NCBI GenBank assembly: GCA_035041965.1 | Contig: JAPYMA010000516.1 | Span: 24,234 to 88,233 of the forward strand | DNA length: 64,000 bases | From: Anisakis pegreffii | Lineage: Eukaryota; Nematoda; Chromadorea; Rhabditida; Anisakidae | Direction of reading: 5' to 3' | Shown: in pieces, positions 24,841 through 35,884 of the stretch | Layout of the letters: every line of letters begins with the position of its first letter | Position numbering within the stretch: position 1 is the first letter of the stretch | Notes under the pieces: generated by a model | What the model was told of the DNA's origin: nothing | Databases searched by the model: none | What the model saw: only the letters and a program-made list of their open reading frames with translations | Program-made: the position numbers and the translations under genes

Positions 24841-25903
24841 AAACGAATAAAGTGAGCAACTGATAACAGAAACGGAGATATTCACTCGGTTTCGATGAAT
24901 TCTAAACCATAGAGGCGACGAGATAAAACATTTCCAAAGAAATGGCTCAACCAATCGCACACCACTAACGAATCTTCAGCACAAGTAAATCATCCTGAAG
25001 TGATGAGGACTATCAAATTCTATCCACCAAGTTCTGAGCCATAATGACCAAGTAAAAGATTTCCATCTTCATTTTCCAGGAGTTTATTCTTGATAATGGA
25101 TAATGCAAAAAATGCTTTACACCAAAATCATGATTAAATAATGTTAGAAAATACTCTCAAGGGTTGAATTTACCCTCAAGAAATGGTAGTAATCGTGTGT
25201 TTCTCAACCAAGCGATGTTTCTGATCTTGGTTTGATATTTGGGGTGTAAAGGAGCGTTTGCATCGTTCCAGCCAGATTTGCAAGCTTCTTTCCTTAAAAT
25301 TTTCGGTATTCCAATAACTTTATTTTGGTCAAAAACTTAACCAACAAAAAAGAGACGTTGATGCTTCGCAATTCATTTGCAGTCATTTTTTCGCCATCAT
25401 TCGAATTTTCGTAACCTATTCATTTTTCAATCATCCGAACGAGCGATTTTTCTGATATTTGTCCCGATAATTGAATTTAGCATTTAACCACATTGTTGCC
25501 TTCAGCAGCGGAAATGCGTTTTTTTATCTGAAATGAATGTGGAATATCCGATAGTAAGCAGTGTTTCGAAGTTGCTGATCAAGACCACGAAAACTTCGAT
25601 CTGAAAACGTATGTAACTAATGATATTTTCGTTCTTTTACTGTCGTCAATGTATTTTGCTAAGCTGATATTACATTCAATAAGATTGTTACATTCAAAAC
25701 CACCGATTACATTCAAATATTACATTCAAAACCACCGATTCAATAAGATTGTTCGGGTAGTGTTGGGTACCAAAAATGACACGATTTCTGTCGTACTATT
25801 AGATAGAATTTTCAAAATGATGGATCATTTCAATCATGAAGTTTTTCATATCTCATCATCACTCTTTGACAGCTTGTTTGCATTTAGAACTTTGTTGGTC
25901 AAG
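24841..25903. other. Intergenic region upstream of SNAPC3
   Basis: Contains a local duplication at about 25675-25750, in which ACATTCAAAACCACCGATT occurs twice and CAATAAGATTGTT brackets the pair. The ORF that begins at 25649 merges in frame into the SNAPC3 first exon, but its upstream part is repeat-derived and is not counted as coding. Confidence 0.45.
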
Positions 25904-28900
25904 ATGGCGATGGACAAAATAATTAAGCCAGACGAACAGGACTATATTTCACCGCTGATCTCTTTTAGAGATTTCAAAGAAGTAATCGCTCAGTTGCTTT
26001 GATTATATATTCATGTTGATTGTTATGGAAAAAGATTATCATAGACGTGTGATCCTATACGTTTAATTCCATAAAGTTTTTCACTTGTTTTAAATCACAA
26101 TTCTGTTTATTTACAAACCCACCTAGTCAAATCGTTAGGTTATAATTGATAAATAACAAACATTTCAATTCTCCTTCACAATATTTCCAGTGTTGTCATA
26201 ATCGACTATCAGAAAAGCAAAACGACAGAATGTTTCATTGCAGAAAGCTTTAGCAGCTCGCGATAGCTTGCGTGATGCACTTAAGTTGCCATCTGTCCGT
26301 GCATTCATCTACCCAGATGATATACCCGAAGAACCACCGCACATGGTCGGTAAACTGGGTGGTGCATTCGACAGAGCGTTTGAACGAGACGATGAAGAGA
26401 GGATACGAGGCATCGTTAAGGTTGGTATCCCGCATGATGAGGCCACAACTTCATTAGCTGCATTAAGGTGAGGTCATCTCTAACGATTCTTCAGTAGTCA
26501 GTCTAACTTTTGAAGAATTTATTTCCAAAATTTAATATTTGGTTTTGGCACTCTTCTAGTTTAGCTGTCGTTGTTCAGTTCTGATTGCTCTCATCTCATT
26601 ATGGAATATTGAAATAAAAATGTGAATGCCATCAAAAAAAAAGCTGATTTATCGAACAGTTTTGGTTGTACCATATCATTTAGTATAACCGGTTTCAGTT
26701 TTATCAACTCGTGTGATGTTACCTCTTTTAGGATGTGGGTAGAAAATTACGAGAAACTGACATGGAAGGAATATAAAATAAGTGATCATTAAGTGTTATT
26801 TAATTTTTGAATTTAAGGATGGCTGATGATTTGGCTGAAGCGAATAAACGAGATGTTTTCTTTCGACGTAATGTTGAGATTGATGACCTACCGACAGAAA
26901 CAACTCTAGAAACACTTAAGTATGCGTTCGGTTTTGATTTCAAGATTCATTTTATTAACTACTCTAAAATTGCACAGAATTGAAGTGGTACACTATCAAA
27001 GTTATCTTTTCCACCAAAACGTACAAAAAATTTCAGTTATCCTATTTGGCTATAAATTTTTTGGCGATAAATTTCTCGTTGCATTCGTACGTTTCGAATT
27101 TTAGAATCCGAGCGAAGGCACTCGAACAGTTGAAACCGCTGAAGAAGCCGTTTCGTCGAACACAAGATGAAGTGTGAGGTTTTTCTTTGGAATTCTATTT
27201 GCGCTATGTAAAGATGTGATGCCGTTTCGTCATATTTCATGTCCACATAACTTTTCAGGGCGAATGAAAAGAATCTTCAAGAACGCGTTAAAATGCAGCA
27301 GTTCATGTTCCAAAAGATCAAACGTTTGAAATATGTCAATCATTACGAAAATGTTAGTTCATTATAATGTATTATAGGATAGTAATTTTTTTTCGATTTA
27401 AATAATTTCATTTTAAATAGATGAATGTTGAGTAACGATCGCAATTATAATTTAAGGACATGCATCACACTCGAATATCTGAAACAACTGAACCAGCGGT
27501 TGTTAACGATATCGTTGTAACGTTGGTTATTTGTAAACCTTACAATCATGTACCGCAACCCTATGAAAGGAGATCTCTAAGGGTGATAATATTTAATTTT
27601 ATTTCTTTCATCATAGCTCGAATCTAGGTGCTGTTCGACGTTTTGAAAGTGTATCAATCATTTTCAAGTCAACTAGTTGTCTGTTTTAAAATCATTGCAT
27701 CGAAGTTAATTGATATGCCATTTTACACATAAAACTTTAATAATCAGATAATATTGTTGGATGTTCATTCTTTGAAGATTACTGTGTTGATTGAGAAGAT
27801 ACACTCTGATTTGTTCATCTGCACTGACTATGAGACACTTTTATCTGTTGATACGATTATTACGTTTGCATGTTTTGTAGATAAAACCTTATTGGAGGTT
27901 TCGATTACGCGGTGAAACGAGTTTGATTGAAATGCATTCGCTCTTTAAGTGTTCAGCAGATTATGGTACGAGCATTGATACAGTCGATGAACTTCCTAAA
28001 TTGACCGATCTTAATATGGTTCGTTCAAGCGTGTTTTTGTGTTGAATTGTCACTTATATTATAAATGATGTGGAGATAGTACCTTGTGGGTTTTTGGATT
28101 CGAAGATTTGCATTTTTCTGCAATCTGTGTCGTAATGGTGAACTTGAAAGCCAATTTGTTTAATGATTCATGAGTAATATCACGCATTTTTTCAGTTCAA
28201 ATACCCATCGTCATTTATGTTCATTCATGATACCTTCTATGTACCACAACAATTCTACGTATCAGAGCAGACACTCGCGCAGTTAGACACTTCGAAAATG
28301 ACTCCAATGACTGATATTTCTTTGTTAGTTTCTAATCGCTATTATATCTCAATTTTTGTCATGTAGTATTAGGTTGTTCGCTGCAATGCGTTTATGACCA
28401 GTCTGATCGTGAATAATTTATGTTATTTGAGTTTCGATATTGTTATTCCATAATCCTTTAATATCTTCTTGTTTTGATTATGATTAGTTGCATGGAATAT
28501 TGCGTTGTTTCAGACCAATTCGGAAATGGATGGAGAAGAAGAAAGACAATTTTGGCCCAGTGGAGATGAAAGATCTTGCCGGCATACAGGTATTACTGTT
28601 TTTCTTTTCTTTTCTTTTCAAGCTTTTGATGCGTGCACCTCATTCGCAGTGAAACGAGAGTGATGCTGTTTATTATTGTGCAGAAAGTTGTTGGTGATAT
28701 CGTATGTCATAGGTTAGTATTGAAAGTAAACGTAGAACGAGTGAAGAACTCTCCATTTTTTAGTTGCAAAAGCTGTAGTTTGTAGTTTGTAGATACAAGA
28801 CCTAGTGTGCAGGCTCGGCTATCCATATGTTTATGTTCATCAAGGCAGTTGTGAACATGTATTTTACTTTACTGATTTGCGATTGATGGATGCTCAAGAT

Positions 28901-29351
28901 TATCCAATATCATTTCCACAAATGCTATCAGATACGAGTTTCGAACACAATTGCAAAATTTGTCATCGTCACATTGCCGAGTAAGTTCGACTGGTTCATT
29001 TATTGTTTTGGCTTTTATTTGACTACGAATAAAGATCAAACATCTTTAACGAGATAGATTGATGTATATGAGAGGTTGTTCCTTTGCAAGTACCGTGTCA
29101 TAAATTTACTAAATGATATGAATAGAATCGGTGTATTTTTATTTCTGGTTCGCATACGATGAATTTCGATAGACTAAAGTCTAAAAAATAATTGACTTTT
29201 CAGATGGATTGTGGAGGGAGAGGAAATGCCAGCAGATCCAGTACATATGTGCGATGGATGTTTTACGAGTTACCACTTCGTCTATCAACATCGGCGTGAT
29301 TTGAAGTCAAGAGCACATCCGTATATGGATGCTTCTTGTCTCCAACTTTGA
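25904..29351 (+). CDS. snRNA-activating protein complex subunit 3 (SNAPC3/SNAP50)
   Basis: Eleven exons join in frame to 456 residues: 25904-25981, 26244-26467, 26818-26919, 27105-27173, 27259-27352, 27457-27582, 27881-28018, 28196-28323, 28514-28589, 28793-28980, 29204-29351. The C-terminal half follows human SNAPC3: SSFMFIHDTFYVP (human SAFFYFEGTFYND), RPIRKW-like stretch, RLGYPYVYVHQGSCEHV (human KLGFPYLYCHQGDCEHV), FTDLRL, then the zinc region CKICHRH and CDGCF and the final AHPYMD (human AYPYVD). The middle holds a Lys/Gln-rich predicted coiled coil near 27259-27352. SNAPC binds the proximal sequence element and drives snRNA gene transcription by RNA polymerases II and III; in C. elegans the complex also acts at piRNA loci. 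The start is the ATG in GTCAAGATGG, where AAG could be a trans-splice site. Exon 10 may begin slightly later, giving one or two fewer residues. A polyadenylation signal AATAAA lies at 29722. Confidence 0.93.
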
Positions 29352-30196
29352 TCTCGTTCTACTTTAAACTCCAGTTTATTCGTCTCATTCCTAGCCTAAT
29401 ATGAAATGACCAATGTGAAATATTTCGAATATTCACTTTGTCTGTCTCAGTTTGTTGTATGCTAACTTCAGTGTCTCAACTATTTTCGGGCTCAAAACTT
29501 GCAGTCGGCAAATAACGACCCATCAAAATAGTTATGATGAAAAATTGTTCATCTTATAAGTTTGTCCTCTCAAAATCATATTTTGTTTAAATTTTGAACT
29601 CATCATTCAGTCATTACTGATGTGTAGTATTGTGTTTATTGGTCAAATCCATCTCAAAATTGTAATTTTTGTCCGGAATCCGAATTTAGAATTGTGGAGA
29701 ATTGATATAGGCCAAATTATAAATAAAATGATTCCAGTGCGAAAAATCAGATTGTTGTACCATTCAGTGTTAAACCATGTAAAATATTTTTATCGATTTT
29801 ATTTTATTGGTTATTTTGTTGATTAACTGTGGATGCTGCGCAATTTGCTATTGTTATTGTTGTTGGTGTTTTTGCAATACTTTTAGCGTTTTTGCTGTCC
29901 TGTTGATCAGCATCCGCCGTTGGCGTTATCAAACAAATTTTGAAAATTATGAATAAAAAATTATGAATATCAGCCGAAAATCTCATCCTATAGCAGCACA
30001 TTAGTGGTGCTAGCCGAAATGCAGCTGTGGAGCATAAGAGAGCAGAGCATGTTATTAAAAATGGTAGAGGTCGAGTGAGATCAGTGTCTTAAATGCCGGG
30101 ACTGGTTGAAATTATGATAACGAAAAAAGCATTCCACCAAATGCAGATCTGTTTCAGTCTGAACAGTTGGTTTCCGTGAAGTGGTACACTAAAAAC
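29352..30196. other. SNAPC3 3' UTR and spacer before the phosphatase gene
   Basis: AATAAA at 29722-29727 is 371 bases after the SNAPC3 stop. The remaining roughly 470 bases should contain the promoter of the next gene. No exon seen. Confidence 0.5.
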
Positions 30197-31762
30197 ATGC
30201 TAATCCGCTTATTGCCTCGACTTCTAACACTCACCTCGAAGAGTGTCCGTCAATCGCTACGTTATGCATCCGTAACCTCTAAGGTAAACTTATGCACCTG
30301 TTTATTGTATGTGTATGAATGGTTGTTGATTTAAACGAGCCGCATCAAAACCTTACACCTATGGGATTTTATGCAACGATATCAGTGTAAAATGATCGTG
30401 CGCATTTAAGGTGGACAATCGTGTGCATTACGCGCAAGTAACACATGTAATTTTTGATTTGGATGGTTTGTTGATCGATTCAGAGCCGTTATTTGTGGAA
30501 GTCAATAAGCGTGTTATGGCCAAATATGGGAAAGAATATACGATTGAATTGAAAAAACTCACATTGGGTATGAGTCAATTACCTGGAATTGAGCTCGTTC
30601 TTGATAAAGTGAGTGTTCATGATGTGATTTTATCAGCATTCAGGGATTGAAAAATTTGTTTTTCAAATGGCCAGTAATATTTTTTGAGTGCATTGCTTGC
30701 TTTGATTTACACGAATTTGATGGTGATTGCGTTTGGGAAGTAATTGATTGTGTGGACCATTGCAATGCAATTATCTTTCAGGTTGGGTTGAAAGATAAGG
30801 TCAGTGTGCAAGAGTATGCGGCTGAATACGATGCATTGTTGCCTGAATTATTACCGCAATGCTCACTGATGAAAGGTGCGATGCGCTTTGTGCGTCACTT
30901 GGCTGAGCACAATATTCCACGAGCAATTTGCACCGGATCACCGGATTTAGAATGCAATATCAAGTTAACGAATCATAAAGAACTGCGCGATTTGATTCCA
31001 TTTCATAGTGCGTTTTTCATTTGATTCATCCTATCATCATCACACATCGTTAAGTATCGCTACCCTTCAGATAGCATGTTGCGCATAATGTTTATTGCTC
31101 AATTTCTTCGCTGATGCTTTCATTAGTGGTGCAATCAGAAGATTTGAGTAAAGTCAAAAAAAATATGAGCGTCATCATCAAATACATTTGCGTTGTTGTT
31201 ACATTTCATATCACTTGAAATGATAACTAATTGAATTTCGAGTTCCTAAGTTGTCACAGTGTTGACTGTACACAGTTTGAGAAGTCATATCTGAAACGTT
31301 GCATTCAGTAAACAATAACTTTTTGTAATATTAAGTGGATTCTTTGAAATATCACGATAACAATTAGAAACTCTCTTTTTCATCTTCAGTCCATTATCAT
31401 TAGTTATCACTTATCGACAAATATGGTAAACGAGCTGACGTTGTGAAGCAATAATTGTTTTATCGATTCAGGTTCGAGGCAGCGATCCGGAGATTCGTCG
31501 TGGGAAACCGGCTCCAGATTGCTTTTTGGTGACGATGAATCGTTTCGAGAAGAAACCCGAAAGTTCGCGTAATGTTTTGGTATTTGAAGATTCGATTAAT
31601 GGTACTCGCGCTGCGATTTCAGCCAATATGCAAGCCATAATGATTCCCGATGTTCGCTTCACAACACCACCGAAAGAGTTGATCGCTCAAACTCGAATGA
31701 TTCTGAACAGTTTCGATGATTTCAAGCCTGAATCTGTTGGCTTACCTGCTTATAAATGTTGA
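30197..31762 (+). CDS. HAD-superfamily phosphatase, HDHD1/pseudouridine-5'-phosphatase type
   Basis: Four exons: 30197-30283, 30411-30608, 30782-31009, 31472-31762, 267 residues. HAD motif I is FDLDGLLIDSEP (nucleophile and acid/base Asp), motif II lies in AICTGSP, the motif III lysine in RRGKPAPDCFL, and motif IV is VFEDSINGTRAA. This order and the cap region between motifs I and II fit HDHD1/PUDP, which dephosphorylates pseudouridine 5'-phosphate. The first exon adds about 29 residues with six Arg, two Lys and no acidic residue, separated from the HAD domain by an intron; it looks like a mitochondrial targeting leader. The third intron is odd: homology (FSHIVLGDDPEV in human, FHS then VRGSDPEI here) and phase both require exon 3 to end after AGT, so the intron starts GCGTTT and ends TTCAG. 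A GT donor two bases upstream breaks the frame. AATAAA at 32006. Confidence 0.9.
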
Positions 31763-34095
31763 TTATGAAACTGTCTTGTCGCTAAGGGATATATATGTAT
31801 GTGCTTATAGCTAGTCGCGATAAGTGTCTTCATATTGTCGTTCTTAGTGATGTGTAAGGCTATGTTGTATTTTGATTATACAAACATTGTTGCATTGATT
31901 CCAACTGCGTTGATTTATGCACTAACTGACAATTTGGGATACTCTTCTGTGATAATGCTTGTAATTGATGAACGATTCATTTTCAGTTGCTTTGAAATGA
32001 CTAGCAATAAAAGTATTTCATCGAATGCTTTCCTCTACTATCATAAAATTCGCTATGGGGTAAGAATAGCGTAAGCTCATGGTGATTGCAAGATGCCATG
32101 AAATAGATCAAATGAGATAGTATGTAAATATATTGGGATTAGCGGAGAACATGGACGTTGTTCGTATGGATGCTTATGGTCTACACGACGTTCACACGAA
32201 TTTCAAGCGCTTGTTTGAATGTAGTGCTTCAACGCAGGCAGTAGTTCACTTTTGTGGTGAGATTGGAGGATGTGAAAGGTGTTGTTCGGGAATTGTTTCT
32301 TTGTAAGTGCACCTATAGTGCATTATTCACTTCATTGTCACTAAACACACTCAAACGCAGGCTGCTATCTACAAACAAAAATAAATGAGTTAGAACTTAT
32401 CAATCGCATGCCACATTAGTGGAATGGCTTGGAAATCGGTAAGGGATCAGAATGTTTACGATTCATCACTCTAGCACCACCTTAACTCTGCCGAACTGCT
32501 CTAGCTAATGCCAGCTCTAGAAACACTTCACAACAAGAGATCAGCTCTAATCTCACATACGCACTCAACTCACTGGATACTTGTACAGTGACACGTCTGT
32601 CCTGCAAGTGACCTTTCGAACTTCATGGCTCATCATGTCGGTCGCTCGCCGACGTTTTCAACCGATGTGACTTAAACCAACACGATGGGTTCCAGCAGAC
32701 TTTCAAGACAACTTCACATCATCTACGCAGTTTTTCTCTTTTGTTGTTGTATAGTCTCTTATGTATAGCGACGGTAACCGAGTGTAGTTTCGTCGGAATT
32801 CCGAGATTTGGATTCCGACGGAAGAATTTTGAAATTCGATCGGATTTCAATGGAGGAGTTTTGACGTTCGTTCAGAATGCCGAAATGTCGATTCGGTCGG
32901 ACTTCGACCGAGCTGAAATTTCATTGGTATGCCATCACTATATATGTATGTTAGAAACATATAAATTTACATGACGAACAGATCACATGAAATGGTAACG
33001 ATGTGCTGTATGCATGTGTGCGTAGTTTATCGTTACTGTTTATCGGAACAAGGTCATTTTAGTTTGTTTGTCGATTGTTAAGGTTATGATAAAGAGATTT
33101 TATTCACCGATTTCATGTTAAGACTCACATCGATATCAATCTTACTGCTGTTCTTATACAGACACTTCGATTTTTATCTCATTTCCTCATAGTTTACGTG
33201 TAATTTACTGATAATTTTTTGAGTACTTTGGTTTGCTCAATTTTAGTTGATCACCTTCCATTCTGTTCACAGAGTGCTGTTGCAATTGTGTTCACACTAC
33301 AATCATTTCAATCGTTGAAGAACATCCGAGTTCAAAGCGCTGGGGTTATAGTAGAACGTCAGAGGAACCGTGCTTAGATGTTTAACTGCTGAAGGCGTTC
33401 GCAACCAAGACAAATGCTTCAGTGGTTGTGACTTCACTTCAGCCTTCTGAAGCACACATCCGACAGTTTTGTCATGAAGTTGTTGATGTTCTTCAAGATT
33501 CATTGCTCGTTTTGATGCTTTATTCGCTGTGACCCTCACGTTTATCCGTCTTGTCGTCAAAAACACCCACTCTAGTCAATTATTATCGTTGGTCTTTTGA
33601 TCGTTTTTAGTGATATTCAACTGCGAATGCACTCCTCATCAATAAATTTTATGAACATCTTCCATTGTCTTCCATCATTATTTCCTGTCTTTTTCAATCA
33701 GCCAAAAATTCTCCAATCAAGTGGAAATTTCATTTGCCATACTGGTCTAGCATGGTTCTGATAAAGAATTTGTCGATTGAGATGTTGAACATTGCACAAG
33801 TGAGTCATGTTCGTTCGCAATCGTGACCGTGAATCACTCCGTTTGAACGTCCGTCATATTTCCGTTTGTTTGCATTTCATTTCATCTTCATTGACGTGCA
33901 TTATTCATGTTACCATTGCTTATTCGTGCCTGTCATTCTTCTGTCCTTCCAGTGCTCATATTTCAATTTAAATTCCATGCTTTTACACTGTTACTCTACT
34001 ACTGCGATCTATTAAGAGACTGTGCAGTTTTGTTCATTAAGCAGTAGTGTTATTATTTCAGGTGGTAGCAACGTGTTTTTACTAATTCCTTTGAA
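31763..34095. other. Phosphatase 3' UTR and gene-poor spacer
   Basis: AATAAA at 32006-32011 probably ends the phosphatase transcript. Two short inverted repeats occur in a small GC-richer patch: CGTCGGAATTCC (32791-32802) against GGATTCCGACG (32810-32820), and TCGGTCG (32893-32899) against CGACCGA (32905-32911) with a 5-base loop. A minus-strand ORF at 33303-33566 (87 codons) has no recognised similarity. Confidence 0.4.
34061..34061 (+). promoter_or_regulatory. Candidate trans-splice acceptor for mlc-4
   Basis: TATTATTTCAG ends here, 34 bases before the start codon. A 5' acceptor with no upstream coding exon fits either spliced-leader trans-splicing or a 5' UTR intron. The sequence alone cannot distinguish these. 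Confidence 0.4.
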
Positions 34096-35884
34096 ATGGC
34101 ATCAAGAAAAACGTTGAACCGTCGACCACGTCCCCAGCGCGCCACTAGCAATGTTTTTGCTATGTTTGATCAAGCACAAATTCAGGTTATATCATTTTAC
34201 TTCATCAAATAGCAAAACTTATCACAGAAGAAGCAAGTAGAAAGGTGAACGAATGTCGTGTTCGTAAGCCACAGGGATTTGTATTGAGCTTTCTCCAGAG
34301 TTTTCGATAATTGCAGGTTAACTGATCAACGTTTGCTTGTTTGACGATAGCACATCTAACAAAACTACGGTCGTGAGATGGATTTGCTATAACTATAGAT
34401 GCTTGCAGTCAGATAAATGAACAGTGTACGTATAGTCAATGAGATGAGAACAGTTTGATGGGTTTCGGAAGCCGTGTTGTTTTGCGTATATTGTTGTGTT
34501 TTGCAGGAATTCAAAGAGGCTTTCAATATGATCGACCAAAATCGTGACGGTTTCATCGATGTGCAAGATTTGCAAGATATGTTCGCCTCACTTGGTATGA
34601 CGAACTTTTGTTCTATTACATTTCACTTCAACGAGTTACTCTATCAATAGTGGTGATTTGAGTGCTTGTGATTTTCATAAATTTCCTTATTATTAGATTC
34701 AGCAAACTTTCAATAATTTCTTCAGCAGTCTTTGGAATATTACGTCTCAAAAATTTCATGTCAATTCTGCGTGAGCTATTCTCCAGTTCATAGGCAAATA
34801 TGGCATGAATTCGATATAGTTTATAAGTTGTACTACTATCTTTCTGTTCACTGTGGAAGTTATTTTCCCTCTTATTTAACTATTCGTTCCGTTAAGGTAA
34901 GGAAGTGAAAGAAGATTTCCTCGAAAAGATGGTCAGTGAAGCTCCAGGACCAATTAACTTCACGATGTTTCTCACTCTTTTCGGTGAAAAACTGACTGGT
35001 ACCGATCCAGAAGAGGTATTTCTTCTCAATGAATCAGTTGTTTTTATTTATCGTTTAGTGTGATCACGTACCTGAATGTGTGTCATTGCATTACGTATCG
35101 ATTAATGAAAATCACGATGATTTGCTTGGTTTGTACAGAATATTTGCAGTGACGAGAATGAAAATGTTGAGTTAATAAATTTACATGAGTGTTGGTATCG
35201 TCAAAGATTGAAATGTTAAAGGTGATAAGGAATGCATTCCAATGCTTTGATGAGGATAACAGTGGTTACTTGAATGAAGATCGATTGCGAGAACTGTTGA
35301 CAACTATGGGTGATCGTTATACGGATGATCAGGTTTTACTTCTTAGAACTGAAATTAAAAATTTTGTTTTAACATTTATTGAATTACCAACAAAAGCTAG
35401 ACAATATTATATTCACCTGCCGAACTGATATTTTTCGATTGTTATCACTGTTACTTCTAATTCCTCATTGTCAGGACTTTTATGATTACGATTATTAATT
35501 CTTTCTAAATTAATAGGAAACTGCAGAAAAAAGGATTTCTGTACGTTGTTATTCCACATGCACCAGTTTCTTAATTGCATCATTTTCATTCAATAAGTCA
35601 AAAGGAAATGAAACCACATACGATGTGCGCTTTCTTTCTATGAATCAGTTATTCACCTAAAATGCTGACTGTGTGCTGCAATGTACCGAATGAAGTCGTG
35701 TAAAATTTAGAGTGAGCCTGAATGTTTTCGTTTGATGAAGATTTGGAATTGATTTGAAATTTTATCATATTATTAGGTGGATGAACTGTTCCGTGATGCA
35801 CCCATCAAAAATGGACGATTCGATTACATCGAATTCACTCGAATGCTGAAACACGGTACTAAAGATAAAGACGATGCCAACTGA
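34096..35884 (+). CDS. mlc-4: Non-muscle myosin regulatory light chain
   Basis: Five exons, 34096-34185, 34507-34594, 34897-35015, 35222-35332 and 35777-35884, give 171 residues. Residues 1-30 contain [19 protein letters not shown] with the Thr-Ser pair phosphorylated by ROCK and MLCK in this family. The first EF-hand is complete ([12 protein letters not shown], metal ligands at the usual places), followed by [55 protein letters not shown] and [14 protein letters not shown]. It is nearly colinear with C. elegans MLC-4, which regulates non-muscle myosin II in cytokinesis, polarity and embryonic elongation. Differences from that protein are concentrated between EF-hands 1 and 2, where two residues are missing after EAPG. 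AATAAA signals at 36402 and 36438 suggest a 3' UTR of about 0.5 kb. Confidence 0.97.

Noticed and set aside
25649..25903. N-terminal extension of SNAPC3 using the long ORF before the ATG at 25904
   Set aside because: The region is a local tandem duplication with no SNAPC3 similarity, and the ATG at 25904 directly follows a possible acceptor.
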